This document shows, piece by piece, positions 26,601-39,559 of a stretch of 64,000 nt of DNA. Each line of letters begins with the position of its first letter. The stretch's first letter is position 1. This stretch comes from Daphnia pulex (Eukaryota; Arthropoda; Branchiopoda; Diplostraca; Daphniidae): contig NC_060027.1 of assembly GCF_021134715.1 (NCBI RefSeq), forward strand, positions 5,084,001 to 5,148,000, written 5' to 3'. The notes under the pieces were generated by a model. The model saw only the letters and a program-made list of their open reading frames with translations, had not been told where the DNA came from and searched no databases. Made by a program: the position numbers and the translations under genes.

Positions 26601-29600
26601 TAAAGAGCAAAGTTCGAGGTTATTAGGACGCTTGGTTTCTTCCGCACCAAGGCTAATCAAACCTTATATGGAACCCATCCTAAAAAGTAAGAACTGCCAG
26701 TCAAAATTTGAGGAATAATATTTTGATGTGTGTTACAAAAATTGTTTTATTTCAGTTTTAGTTCCGAAATTGAAAGAAAACGACCCTAATCCTGGAGTCA
26801 CAATCGCCGTTCTCACTGCTATCGGAGATTTAGCTCAGGTGTCTGAGAGTGAAATGAGGCTGTGGAGCCCTGAGCTACTCCCTTTGTTATTGGATATGTT
26901 AGCTGATTCTAGTCTTCCAGCTAAAAGAGAAGTTGCCTTATGGACCTTGGCACAGTTGATCGAAAGTACAGGGTAAGGATTCTCACTACTTGTTTCTTGC
27001 TTTCTTATTGAAATTATTATTTCCCACCAAATATCTAGATGTGTGATTCAACCTTATCAAGAATTTCCGTCACTGCTTGAGCTGCTACTGAGCTTTTTAA
27101 AAACCGAACAACTTGTTTCCATTCGCCGAGAAACGCTCAGAGTATTGGGATTGCTTGGAGCGCTGGACCCTTATAAACATAAAATGAACTTGGGTCATAT
27201 TGATAGCCAAGTAAGTAGAAAACTTTGCGAATTTCCAAATATCGCCCGATATCTAATCACTTCTTGTTAACAGGGTGACTCCAGTGCTGTAATGTCAATG
27301 TCTGATGCTCGAGATGCTGACTCTTTTATGGATTCGTCGGCAAGCGAAATGCTAGTCAACATGAACTACTCATCGTTGGAAGAATTTTATCCTGCTGTGG
27401 CAATCGCTACTTTGATGCGTGTAGTGAAAGACCAAACGCTTTCTCAGCATCACAACACCGTCGTAACTGCAGTGATGTTCATCTTCAAATCCTTGGGAGT
27501 TCGATGTGTACCTTACATTAAACAAGTAAATGAGCCTAGTGACGTCTGCGTATTGGACTGCCGGTTTCATATGTGTTTTGATTTGCAGGTCGTCCCTAGT
27601 TTTGTGAACGTGGTTCGCTTCACCCCACTAACGGAGGTTTCCCTGAAAGAATTCTTGTTCCAGCAGCTGGGATTTCTAATCGCGATTGTCAAGCAGCACA
27701 TTCGTCCTTATTTGGACCAAATTTTGGATCTTGTGAAAGAGCATTGGACTGTAAATAGTCCGTTCCAAATAACAATTATCTTTCTCATCGAACACGTAGC
27801 TATGGCATTGGGGGCCGAATTTAAGATGTATCTACCTCATTTAGTTCCATTAATACTGCGTGTTTTAACTCACGACACCAGCAAGGATCGTAGCGTTACT
27901 GGTATTATCAAAAGTTTCCGTTAGTGAAGCTTTTACACTTCACGTTTTCTTCCCCCTAGGTAAACTTCTTCAAGCGGTCCAGAAATTTGGCAGCAATTTG
28001 GAGGATTATCTTCATCTTCTCTTACCACCAATCGTTAAACTGTTCGATGCCATTGACGTCAATATTAACGTTCGGCGAACCGCATTAGAAACTGTGGACC
28101 TCATCAGCGACACTCTGGACTTGAGTGACTTTGCTTCACGTATTATTCAACCTCTTGTTCGCTGTATTGAGAACACAAGCGAATTGCGTCCGGTTGCTAT
28201 GGAAACGTTAGCCTCCTTAGTTGCTCAGTTGGGAAAGAAATTTCTTATTTTCATACCTATGGTCCAGAAAGTCCTGAATCGCAATAGAATCCAGCATCAG
28301 CGATATGACGTGTTGGTGGCGAAAATTTTACATGTAAGCAAAAGCCTTTTGTTGATGATTCGCAATCGGATTTCTTATTTTCTCATTTTTTTCTTTCGAT
28401 ACTAGGGTGGTGGTTCAGCCGACGAAGAAGATTTATCCGCGGCTCGTCAGCGGAGGGGAAATTCTAAAACCAAAGAAGGATTGATTTCTTCGGATACCAC
28501 AACAGTAAAACGAGTAAGTTATTACAAACGTACCGAAGATGACCGATTTGGCGTAATATGAATATGTTCCATTTTCATCTTCTAGTTACATGTAGCCGCC
28601 AATAATTTGCAACGAGCTTGGACAGCAACACGACGTGTCTCGAAAGATGATTGGCTTGAATGGCTGCGTAAATTAAGTTCTGAAATGCTCAAGGAATCGC
28701 CTTCTCCGCCGCTGAGGTATATTGAGTTAATTTCATGGGCAATATAATTCCTACCTTCACTGACATATTGGGGGATAGATCTTGTTGGGCATTAGGTCAA
28801 AGCTACATTCAACTACCTCGTGACCTCTTCAATGCCGCGTTTGTATCATGCTGGACAGAGTTAAGCCAGCAGCATCAAAACGAGCTGGTTAAAAGCTTAG
28901 AACAAGCGCTCCGGGTTCCTGACCTGCCTGAAATTACACAGACCATTCTCAATCTGGCAGAATTTATGGAACATTGTGAAAAGGGTCCCTTACCATTGGA
29001 TGCCAAGTTACTTGGTCAAAGAGCTATGCAATGCAGAGCTTATGCCAAAGCACTTCATTACAAAGAAGCCGAGTTCCATGAGTCTCCCACTGCTCAGGCA
29101 AGATAGAGATTATTTACAAATTTTAAGGCCGGTCCATTAGTTTTTTTTTTTTAATAAATGAAATTTTTAGGTTTTGGAATCGCTGATATCGATCAACAAT
29201 AAACTTCAACAAAAAGAAGCGGCTGCTGGGCTATTAGAGTATGCAATGAAAAAGCACGAAGGAGAAATCCGAGTCCAGGAGAGATGGCACGAAAAGTTGC
29301 ATGATTGGGAGAGAGCTTTAGAAGCTTACAGAAAGAAGGAAAGTAACCAACAGCAACAGGAACCGGAATTAGTACTCGGTCAGATGCGTTGTCTCGAAGC
29401 GCTGTGTGAATGGGGACAATTACACACTTTGGCTGAAACGAATTGGAAACAGGTATATGCGCTTTTTGTACTATTTATTTAATTATTTTTTTATGATCAT
29501 TTTTCTAATATTTCTTTTTAAAGGTCAATGTAGATGTTAAAAACCGATTTGCTCGCATGGCAGCCGCGGCTGCTTGGGGACTCGGGAAATGGACTGCCAT

Positions 29601-32600
29601 GGAGGAATATGTTAATTTTATCCCGAAGGAAACACAAGATGGTGCTTTTTACCGTTCTGTCTTGGCAATTCACAGGTAACAAAATAAGATTTAGTGAAGA
29701 CTCCATTATCTGTTAGTCTCACAATGTTTAATATTCCATTACAGGGAGCAATACGGTCAAGCGCAAACGCTCATTGACTCGGCTCGTGACCTCTTAGACA
29801 CCGAACTAACTGCACTTTCGGGCGAAAGCTATCAGCGGGCATATGGAGCAATGGTCTTGGTTCAAATGCTCGCCGAGCTTGAAGAAGTTATCCAATATAA
29901 AATACTTCCTGAAAGAAGGGCTCCCATCCGAAAGATGTGGTGGCAACGCCTTCAAGTATTCATTATTATTATTTCAATTCATGTAATTGTTTAGTTTACA
30001 CGCAAATTTTTCGTTTCAGGGATGCCAGAGAATAGTGGAAGATTGGCAAAAAATCATCCAAGTGCATTCCTTAGTCATATCGCCCGAAGAAGATATGAGA
30101 ACTTGGTTAAAATATTCATCGCTTTGTCGAAAATCTGGTCGTTTGGTAAAATATTTAAAATGTGTTCTTAGTGTTTGTTTTCCCTTAAGAGAAACTTAAC
30201 ACCCTTTGAATTATGAATTCCGACAGGCACTCTCACATAAAACCCTCGTAACTTTACTGGGTACTGATCCTTCATTGAACCCTGACCACCCACTGCCAAC
30301 GTTGCATCCCCATGTAACCTATGCTTACTCAAAACATCTTTGGATGTCAAATCAAAAAGAACAGGCTTTCAGGTAATTTACACATGGTTCCTTAACCCTA
30401 GACAAGTAATTCTTTCATCCCAGTACTTGTAGACAATTGCACCATTTTGTTCAAGCTTCCCTACAACCGCAATCGCTGTCATCGATTTCAACTACACCCG
30501 TATCTACGCCAGAGGAGCCAGACAGACACGTCGAGTTAGGGAAACTATTAGCTAGGTATAGCGTTTTGCATTATAATTATTTAAAAACGTTTTAAACTAA
30601 TTCTTTATGGTCCAGATGTTACCTAAGACTTGGACAGTGGCAAGAGTGCCTTCAGGGTATTAATGAACTATCAATTCCTGCTGTCCTCCAGTATTATGCT
30701 GCAGCAACAGAACATGATGCCACTTGGTAAATTGTTGATTCTTAGTTGATTAAAATAGTTTTTAAAAATCTCATTTATCACTTATCAGGTACAAGGCATG
30801 GCATTCCTGGGCGTACATGAATTTTGAAGCTGTTTTATTTTACAAACATCAAGGACAAAATACTTCCGCAAATCAAACCCTGATTGGAGAAAATACGAAT
30901 AAAGGATTGGTGAGGATAAAACCAGTTTAAAGTCCTTCTTGTTGTCCGTTCTCAAATTGATTTATTTCAGACCGCTCAGCATGTGTCTTCTTACACTGTA
31001 CCTGCCGTGCAAGGATTTTTCCGTTCGATTGCACTGTCACATGGAAGCTCCCTGCAAGATACTCTTCGTCTTTTGACATTGTGGTTTGATTATGGGCATT
31101 GGCCTGAAGTGTATGAAGCGCTGGTAGAGGGTGTAAGGACAATTGATGTCAATACTTGGTTGCAAGTGATTCCACAGCTGATAGCTCGAATTGATACGCA
31201 ACGTCAGCTAGTCGGCAGACTCATTCACCAACTTTTGATGGATATTGGAAAAGCTCATCCTCAAGTATATAATTTTTCGCTTTAATAATGTTGCCTTCTC
31301 CTTTACCCTTTAAATTTTTGACAGGCCCTGATCTATCCGTTAACTGTAGCTTCTAAATCTGCCTTACAAGCTAGACATAATGCTGCCAACAAAATCTTGA
31401 AGAATATGTGCGAGCATAGTCCCGTGCTCGTCCAACAAGCTGTGATGGTGTGTACAATGTTGTATAGCATAAAAATTCCGCTACTTAAACATTCATGTAC
31501 ACAACGCATAGGTCAGTGAAGAGTTGATTCGAGTGGCCATATTATGGCATGAATTATGGCACGAAGGACTAGAAGAAGCGTCTCGGCTGTACTTTGGCGA
31601 AAGAAACGTCACAGGCATGTTTGCAACGTTGGAACCGCTTCACGCAATGTTAGAGCGAGGACCACAAACCCTTAAAGAAACGTCATTTCACCAGGTTAAT
31701 ATTCGTCACAAAAAGTTTTGAATTACCCCCATTTAAAATAATTTTCTTATTATGCTTCAGGCTTATGGGCGAGAATTGCTGGAAGCCCAAGATTGGTGTC
31801 GACGGTACAAAACTTCGTTGAACGTTCGAGATCTAAACCAAGCTTGGGATTTATATTATCATGTTTTCCGACGCATTTCACGACAACTGCCTCAACTTAC
31901 GAGTTTGGAACTTCAATATGTTTCACCAAAATTACTTCTATGCCGGTATTTATCTTCGTCTTATAAATGCTCATGCATATAGTCTAATCTACCTTTTTTG
32001 TTCTTCCTTTTTCCTAGCGATCTTGAACTAGCAATTCCCGGCAGTTATGTACCTAATCAACCTGTAATCAGGATATCGCAAGTCAACAGTTCACTGCAAG
32101 TTATTACGTCAAAGCAGAGACCTAGAAAACTATGCATAACTGGTAGCAACGGCAAGGAATACATGTTTTTATTGAAAGGGCACGAAGACCTCCGACAAGA
32201 TGAGAGGGTCATGCAGCTGTTCAGTTTAGTTAATACGTTATTGATCCATGATCCAGAAACTTTCCGTCGAAATCTCACTATCCAGGTTCGTATTCCAAAA
32301 GTTTAATGCTCACAATTGATTTTCCATTCTAACTGATTCTTCTTCAATTTGGCTGAAATGCAGAGATATGCGGTTATTCCCTTGTCAACAAACAGCGGTT
32401 TGATTGGTTGGGTCCCCCATTGTGACACTTTGCATTCGTTGATTCGTGATTACAGGGAGAAGAAAAAAATCCTGCTTAATATCGAGCACCGAATCATGCT
32501 TCGAGTGAGTTGCTTGAAGTGATAAGTGCTACATGGTGAATCGTTAACTTTAACTCTACTTACTTATTTCATAGATGGCTCCCGACTACGATCATTTGTC

Positions 32601-33887
32601 ACTAATGCAAAAAGTGGAAGTATTTGAGCATGCACTTGAGCACACACAAGGTGATGACTTGGCCAAGATTCTCTGGCTGCGATCTCCTTCATCGGAAGTC
32701 TGGTTTGATAGAAGAACAAACTATACAAGGCATGGATTATTTTTTACCTAATTAATTTATACAGTGCAAAAACTAAATCTTATGAACTGAATTCCTCTTC
32801 AATAGATCCCTAGCTGTTATGTCTATGGTTGGATACATTCTTGGACTGGGAGATCGCCACCCGTCCAATCTCATGTTAGACCGGTTGAGTGGCAAAATAC
32901 TTCACATTGATTTTGGCGACTGCTTCGAAGTCGCTATGACTAGAGAGAAATTTCCTGAAAAGATCCCTTTTAGATTGACTCGCATGCTTGTCAACGCTAT
33001 GGAGGTAGTTCAGGATTAATGGGCAAAGTTGTTGCATTTTTATAGAATAAGTTGAGTTAATTTTTCGTGCGACTGCATTTCAGGTAACCGGGATTGAAGG
33101 AACGTATCGCAGCACATGCGAATCCGTTATGTCTGTACTTCGCGGAAATAAAGACAGTTTAATGGCTGTTTTAGAAGCCTTCGTCTACGATCCACTTTTG
33201 AATTGGAGATTGGTATTTCCCTCCATCCTTATTCTTAAAAACAGTATTTAATCTCGTAATTTGTTTTGTGTTCAACAGGTCGTAGATAATGTAGCAAATA
33301 CCAAAACCACCCGACGGTCGAAAAGCAGGCATGAATCCTCTTCAAATAATAGCGGTCAGGTAAGGTGTTTGTTGGTAGCATAATTACGCCCTCAGCCAAT
33401 TATTTAACTATATTATTATTATAAAATCCAGGGTGATGTTGGAGATAGCATGGAAATAACTGCAAATGCAGCAGCAAATTCTAGCAGCGTACTGAACGCT
33501 GCAGTTAGCAGAAGCAAAAATGAGACAGTTGAAGGTATGATTCGGAATTAATTTATACGATAGTTGATGCCAACATATTTTCTATGATTCTTTCAGCCGT
33601 TGTCAATGACGGACCTCAACCTGAAATACTAAACAAACGAGCTTTGACTATCGTGAGCCGTGTGCGAGACAAGTTAACCGGTAGGGACTTCCCTAATGAA
33701 ACGGAAGGAACACTGAGTATTGACCGACAGGTGGAACTCCTGATTCAACAAGCGACTTCTCACGAAAATTTGTGCCAGTGTTACATAGGCTGGTAAGAAT
33801 CCCTTGACTTAATAACTAAGTGGAAGCGTTGTTTATCAGTTATCATCATAAAAATTTATTTATATTTTCAGGTGCCCTTTTTGGTGA
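23692..33887 (+). CDS. Tor: Serine/threonine kinase TOR (mTOR)
   Basis: Catalytic subunit of TORC1 and TORC2, the nutrient and growth-factor regulated PIKK kinase. The start [21 protein letters not shown] matches the conserved TOR N-terminus. HEAT repeats fill about 23.7-28.4 kb, and the FAT domain spans about 28.4-31.4 kb. The FRB domain at about 31.5-31.9 kb carries [25 protein letters not shown] and [13 protein letters not shown], so the residues equivalent to human Ser2035, Phe2039 and Trp2101 are present and rapamycin-FKBP12 binding is predicted. The kinase domain has the ATP-site Lys in [14 protein letters not shown] (about 32.17 kb), the catalytic loop [12 protein letters not shown] (about 32.85 kb) and HIDFGDCFE (about 32.9 kb). 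The FATC ends CYIGWCPFW at 33887. Many short introns; no break found. AATAAA at 34026-34031. Confidence 0.96.
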
Positions 33888-34427
33888 AAACTGCAATCAA
33901 ATAGAAACATCCACCTCAACCAGCAATTTAATGCTGTTGAGGAAGTTTTTGATTTCATTTAGATTCCCAGTTTTCACAATTCCTTTTATTAGTTAATTGT
34001 TGAAGTTGTAAAAAGTATAAGGGAAAATAAAATTGCTCACTCCTAATTTTTAATTCTGTATATCTACCATTCTATCTAAATAAGTAGTAAGAAGTAATAA
34101 AAGCTTTGGTAAATTAACTGTGCCATTTAATAAAAAAATATTAAAGACTGAATAAAAGTAAACTAAAGAAAATACTTATATTTTAGTAAAAAAAAGAAAT
34201 TACTTTATATAAAATAATAAAAAAACTAGAATAAAATTTTGCAAGGTATTTAAGTTAACATAGCTTTTTCTTATAAAAATTTATATTTTAAAGAATTTCG
34301 AAAATAATTACTGATTTTGGTTAATAGTGCTTTAATTCTGAAGACGAACGTTATTCACACAAATTGAATACATCATACCTTTAATTACTATAGAACATCC
34401 TATTGGCAGTGATATGCTGTGTTTTTC
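33888..34427. other. AT-rich spacer between TOR and CDA 3' ends
   Basis: Very AT-rich. Contains the TOR polyadenylation signal AATAAA at 34026-34031. No gene is seen. Confidence 0.5.
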
Positions 34428-35041
34428 TTAGGAGGAAAATGAAACCCAGTTTGGGGTAAAAGAAAGTGGTAGCAATTTTGCCATAGAAGTCTTCAGGATT
34501 TCATTATTTGGCTTGCACAAATAAACATCCAAATTCACATTGAATTCAGCCAGTACCTTAAGAGAGAAAAGAGCAACTGCAATATATGTAATACAAACTA
34601 TTGACAATAAAAGATCTGATAAAAATCTTTTTTGCCCAATTAATGATTTTAGATTACCTGCCTACAAGCACCACAAGGACCAACAAATGTGTCTTTCATT
34701 TCAGCACAAATTGCAATGCTTTTAAATACTTTCTGTCCTTCTGACATAGCTTTACAAATAGCAGATCTTTCTGCACATATTGTTAGACCATATGAAACAT
34801 TTTCAACATTGCAACCATCAATTATAGCTCCATCATCACACAACAAGGCAGCACCTACTGCAAATTTACTGTAAGGGCAATATGCCTTTTCTCTAACTGC
34901 TTTGGCTTTGTTGATAATTTTTTGGATTGCTGGATCTAAGTGGGACAAACAAATTTATCACATTTATAATAAAACATAAATATTATGGATTGGTTTACCT
35001 AGAAGATCAAAATCCACTTCTTCATCAGCACAATCTCCCAT
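34428..35041 (-). CDS. CDA: Cytidine deaminase (3 exons)
   Basis: Zinc enzyme of pyrimidine salvage converting cytidine and deoxycytidine to uridine forms. Exons in transcript order 34999-35041, 34658-34935 and 34428-34556 give 149 codons, the normal size for the homotetrameric class. Motifs are intact: YCPYSKFAVGAAL, the substrate-binding NVENVSYGLTICAERSA (catalytic Glu and first zinc Cys) and GPCGACRQ (the other two zinc Cys residues), then VLAEF. The start is the ATG at 35041, preceding the short acidic first exon MGDCADEEVDFDLL. The last exon is small and begins after an unusual AAG acceptor at 34557-34558. Confidence 0.95.
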
Positions 35042-35438
35042 TTTAATTCAATTAGAAAACTGAAACAAAATAGTTTTTTCTGGGATTTAAAGTCTGCTTA
35101 TCCAAATCCAACCAAAAAAGTAGAAAGGCAGAAAATGTGCTTTTTTGCAAAATTTTAAAAAGTAGATTTTTGCAAAATGTTTGCACTCCAAATATAATAG
35201 CAAAGGGCCCAAAGGCTATTTGACATTGACTCAACCTTGACAAAACGCTCAACTAACAAATTATTTCCGGTTGGCATCTAATGAGATTCCCAACTTGTTA
35301 TTAGTTTTAAAATATTTAAAGCAACCCTCGAAAGAATATAAAATCCGGATTAAAGTATTATCGAGTCAATTCGCAATAAATAAAAGCGAATACGAAACTC
35401 GAATCACAATATTGTGACGTTTCAAGGATTTTGTGCGT
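35042..35438. other. Upstream region of CDA
   Basis: Likely holds the CDA promoter and 5'UTR. No coding sequence is recognised. Confidence 0.45.
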
Positions 35439-35575
35439 CTGCTACCATGGCCTACTGAACCCTAGGCCGGTGGTCGAGCTATACGAGGCTGTAGTGTAGC
35501 TTTTTCAACCCATCCCCTTCCGTTCAACCTTTCGGGGAGGTGGCGCCATGACGGTTCAGTAGGCCATGACAGCAG
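35439..35575. mobile_element. Short inverted-repeat element (about 137 bp)
   Basis: Ends form an inverted repeat. CTGCTACCATGGCCTACTGA on the left matches, with two or three mismatches, the reverse complement of TCAGTAGGCCATGACAGCAG on the right. The interior is GC-richer than the surroundings and non-coding. This looks like a miniature inverted-repeat element; a target duplication is not obvious. Confidence 0.6.
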
Positions 35576-36500
35576 TAATTTACTCGAAAAATAACGTAGT
35601 TGGCGATCTGAGCGCTAGATGCGCCACGAAGGTATTTGGTCGGTATTTTTTACATGGGTTGCCTAGATGGTTTTTTTTTTAAAACAGGTTTGAGCGGGTT
35701 GGGCCAATAGCGTAAATGGGTCCGCCCCGGGTCGCCACACGGGTCACAAAAAACTTACCGTTTGGGTCACGGCCCGGACAAAAAACGGGTAAAACACACT
35801 TTTTTGGACAAACCACGATATAAAATTAAAGGTATACACTCTCGCGCTATCCCAGTCTCTCGGAAGAAACGGCGGGTGTTAAGTAAAGGGTCCCAGGATT
35901 CCCCGCCAGGTTCGCTAGTGTTTCAGGCTTATCGCCTCTCGGGGGTATAGTAAAAAAAGGTTTTTTCGTTCTTAATCATATAAAATTATTAATCAATGAG
36001 GCCAGAAATTGATTTCATTTAAGCTTTATTTCATTCCCTATCCTTTAATACCTAATTTATGTAGATTAGGCAATAATTTATATGTTTAATTTGTGATTGA
36101 AAATCACAATTTTTTTAAATTTGCGCCAAAAAAATCAAATCAAATGTATTTTTTATTACTTATTTTTGTTTATTCTATTTAAATGAATTTTAAAATTCAT
36201 ATTAAATATTTTCAAATAGAATAAACCATTTTCTCCGTGTGGGTGCAAATCTTTTGCAAGGGGACAGAGCACATTCAGGCATACGTCCTCTCAAGACTGC
36301 TAGGAAACACCGACGAAACGCATTCGGTTATGCGCAGTTGGGCATAAACGGGACTTATGGCATCGGTAACAAACCACATAGCGTGATGCCCTATCTGGTC
36401 CCGGTTGTGTCTTACGCGGATCCACTGTCAAGCCGAGATTGTCAGCTTTCCTCGACAGCTTCAGCCGTTTGACTTGAGAGAAGTAAATAAAAATCGAAGG
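35576..36500. other. Unclassified region with GC-rich patches
   Basis: Two GC-richer patches (about 35690-35950 and 36230-36475) lie in AT-rich DNA and contain short open frames (one of 77 codons at 36239-36472) that I cannot assign. They may be remnants of mobile elements. Confidence 0.3.
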
Positions 36501-36640
36501 TAATCACATCATCTCACTCTACGTTCAAGCAACCAACGGAAACATGCCACTTACCAGTAAAATGGCCGCCAACAATTTGGAAGTTAAGAGGTTAAGTCAC
36601 CTTGGTTGGGCGTGACAAAGTGAGATGATGTAGCGGTGTC
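36501..36640. repeat. Small inverted repeat (ACATCATCTCACT)
   Basis: ACATCATCTCACT at about 36506-36518 is matched by its reverse complement AGTGAGATGATGT at about 36618-36630, and weaker matching continues inward (CAACCAA). Possibly a miniature element. Confidence 0.45.
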
Positions 36641-36908
36641 GTGACCTATTGAGAACGTAGTAACGCTTTTTCAGAAGTGCACCGGTTACAAGTTACATAC
36701 CCAAGAAAAGATGAAAAGTGATGGCACTTTAATGAGAGACGGTGTAGAAGGCCTCGGCTTCTTTTTCACAAAAATTTATTCTTGGCACAATTAGGGCTAT
36801 TACACGTTTAGGGTGGGGGTAAATAGTGACAAAGGAGCCACTTAACAAGGGCCAAAAATCCATTTAATCTTCGAGATGACGGGGTGTTCGAATACAGTAC
36901 GATTCGGC

Positions 36909-37709
36909 CAGAGTTGCCGTTCGATCACCATTTGGTGATCGCCCGATCTCGATCTCGATCAGTCAAAAAAACTGATCAATCGATCGCATCGATCAGTAAA
37001 TGAAAAAGTGATCGATTGATGATCGACGTCGATCAAATCGATCGTCTGAATTTTTCAAATTTTTTTTCATGCTGGCAACTATGCCAATAATATCGCCATC
37101 CTGACACTGGACATGCCCGTGATTTTTTCCAAGACTGTTGGGCCAGTTTGTTTGCCACTGGCCAGTACTGATCCCGACCAATACGCCGACGTAGATGCTG
37201 TTACTTTGGGATGGGGTACAACTGCGGGAGGGGTTCAAGAATGAAGTAGCGTGAACGCCCTTCAACAAGCCACGGTTGACTTGATATTCAACTCCTTGTG
37301 CAGGGAAGAAGATTACTTTGGAAAATATATTTCGGAGTTGAATATCTGCGTCAAGTCTAAAGAAGAACAACCATGCGTAAGTGACGTCGGCAGCCCATTA
37401 GTCGTCCAATCGTCGCCAGGGACTTGGACTGTAATTGGAATCCACGGCTACGGGCAGGGTTGCGGCGTTGGTGGTCTTAAAACCAGTGTATCGGCGTTCA
37501 GGATATGTGACCAATATTTATAAATTAAAAATATACCACGGTGAACCTAGGTGGCGCAAAATTCGTCTTGATCGAGAAATATCTCGATCATGTGACCCTT
37601 TCGATCTCGATCTCGATAACTGCTGTGATGAATTCGATCGCCTCGATCAGAGAAAATGGATCGATCGATCGTTCGATCTCAATCATTTCCATCGATCGCG
37701 GCAACTCTG
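36909..37709. mobile_element. 801-bp hAT-like non-autonomous element with a captured protease fragment
   Basis: Ends are CAGAGTTGCCG at 36909 and its reverse complement CGGCAACTCTG ending at 37709. The flanks GATTCGGC (36901-36908) and CATTCGGC (37710-37717) agree in 7 of 8 bases, as expected for an aged 8-bp hAT target duplication. Both subterminal regions are packed with GATC/TCGATC repeats, which also occur at the 3' end of the hAT transposase remnant near 47170-47310. In the middle is a serine-protease fragment (37068-37523). Confidence 0.8.
37068..37523 (+). pseudogene. Trypsin-like serine protease fragment, inactive
   Basis: Encodes the C-terminal half of a chymotrypsin-fold protease: NNIAILTLDMPV (segment holding the catalytic-Asp region), VGPVCLP, TLGWGTT, LNICVKSK, and TWTVIGIHGYGQGCG. 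The frame is broken by TGA at 37242-37244. The catalytic-serine motif GDSGGP reads SDVGSP, so the serine codon (37386-37388) is GTC (Val). No His-containing half is present. It looks like a host exon carried by the surrounding element. Confidence 0.85.
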
Positions 37710-37717
37710 CATTCGGC

Positions 37718-39555
37718 CAAAAACAATTTTGAACTTTAGGCCGAATGATCTTTTGACGATATAGACAAGTTCGGGATGCTGAGTTGCACAACCGCTAAAT
37801 TAGGATCGTGCGCCAACGTGTCCTTTTAACGTTGTGGGGATAGTAGAAAGCGGGTTTTTTATTATTTAAGCATAGAATTACTTATCTAATCTTAGAAATG
37901 TTCAGGATTATCGTTGTTTAGAACATTCTGCTTTTTATAGAGTAATTTGAAATGTATAATTCAGCTTAGTTTACCCATTAAAATTAAAGAAAGTCCAAGC
38001 CTGGGATGCTGTTTAGTCTTTTCTTGTGTGTTTGAGCTTGTCACTTGTCAGCAGATCTGTCAAAAAACACCATGATCTGTCAACATATCACCCTGCAATG
38101 TAACAATCTCGAATTGGTAATCGGTCGAGAAATCGACGCCATATCTTGCAAGGCAGCCACAATGTTGCTGCACAAATTATTCGACGCGCAGAATCTGTTG
38201 ATGCACGTTCCTCGACTCCAAAACTAAAAACAGATTTTTGGGTGCAGGGCCGGGTCGGTGGCGCGGCACCTTCAGTAACTTTGTCGACGCCTGCAAAACG
38301 GACGTGTTGTTACCGAAATGTGTTTGGCAGAGTTCCTCAACATTATCCATACCTGCAAAGACGTTGTAGTCCTTGTTGAAAATAATTAAATCATCATCGT
38401 CCTTCATTTCGAATACGGCAACGTTACTAGAAGAAAACACATCACATATTAATCCTTGACTAAATCAACCAATACGTCACCAAATGGACAGTGGAATCAA
38501 AAAAGGGAATGTGAGGTAATCAACCATTTCGCGAGAACTAACCAAACCTATCCTAACCGAAAATGTTCAACGACAAACGAGCGGGAGGCAGTCGAGTGGC
38601 CGAGGGCCTAGTATACCATTTCCGACACAATTCGGCCGACTGCACACCAATCAACCTTGGAAAATGCCAAACGCTCTCCACCACACACCTGCTTTCTATC
38701 TTTCGCCATAGGCATGCCACACACGAACTGTGTTGTGGGGTGATTGGAAAAAACATTTAGGTACATGCAAAAAACTCGACGCTTGAAACGCAATTGGATA
38801 ATCCTGTGTTCAGCTTGAACGGATTTCCCGGTTAGGCAAGTCAAGACGAACTTTGATCTTGCGTAATCAAACCCGATACTGTCTAACACAAAAAACCGTC
38901 TGGAAACGAAACTAGACAGTGTGCTGGTTGCTGATGCTGCACCAATTTCACACAAAAAAGCAATTGCACCAATTGTCACTTTGACAATGTCATCGACGTT
39001 TGGGGTTGCCACACGAAAACATCCTCCTCCAACTCCTCTGCCAGAATAATTTGAGTATTTCCAGTTTGACAAATGAAAAACCAATTTAAACGGCACAGTG
39101 TTCTTAATCGAATCAATTAGCGGCCAAGAAAGAAAGCTTCCTGTAATTCGTATGTTAATAAGTAAACCGGTCAATTATTTGTCCATGAACGTAACCACAT
39201 CCACTGATTGCCAACCAATTCCCAGTTTTTTCGGCCTCCCCAAACTTCTTCGAGATGCCATGGCGTAAAGCCTAAAGATAAAACAGCAAAAATTATAGTA
39301 GAGCCACTTCTCTATAACATTTTTAGTTAAAACAATAAAAATTTGCTCTCCAAAATTGAAAACTGTTGTTGGACTATAAAGAAATGTAGTGTGATTCTTT
39401 CCTCGAAGTATTTTTCTTTAAAAACAAGTCTTGCGACTTTAGTAAGATGGGGAAAAAGGATGACTCCCCCATCTTCCAACATCTTATTAAGTGTCATACA
39501 CACACCAGGTGTACGTTTTACTTACACGATAGGTTTCACGAGAAGGGGCGATCCA
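37718..39555. other. Unclassified region with unassigned open frames
   Basis: Minus-strand open frames at 38177-38440 and 38608-39174 (188 codons) have no recognisable domain and no clear splice structure; they overlap plus-strand frames of similar quality. I do not assign a function. The region may contain a decayed gene or element. Confidence 0.3.
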
Positions 39556-39559
39556 CTGA

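Noticed and set aside
35830-36475. Possible tRNA or 5S rRNA genes in the GC-rich patches
   Set aside because: No cloverleaf, A/B boxes or 5S-like sequence could be laid out.
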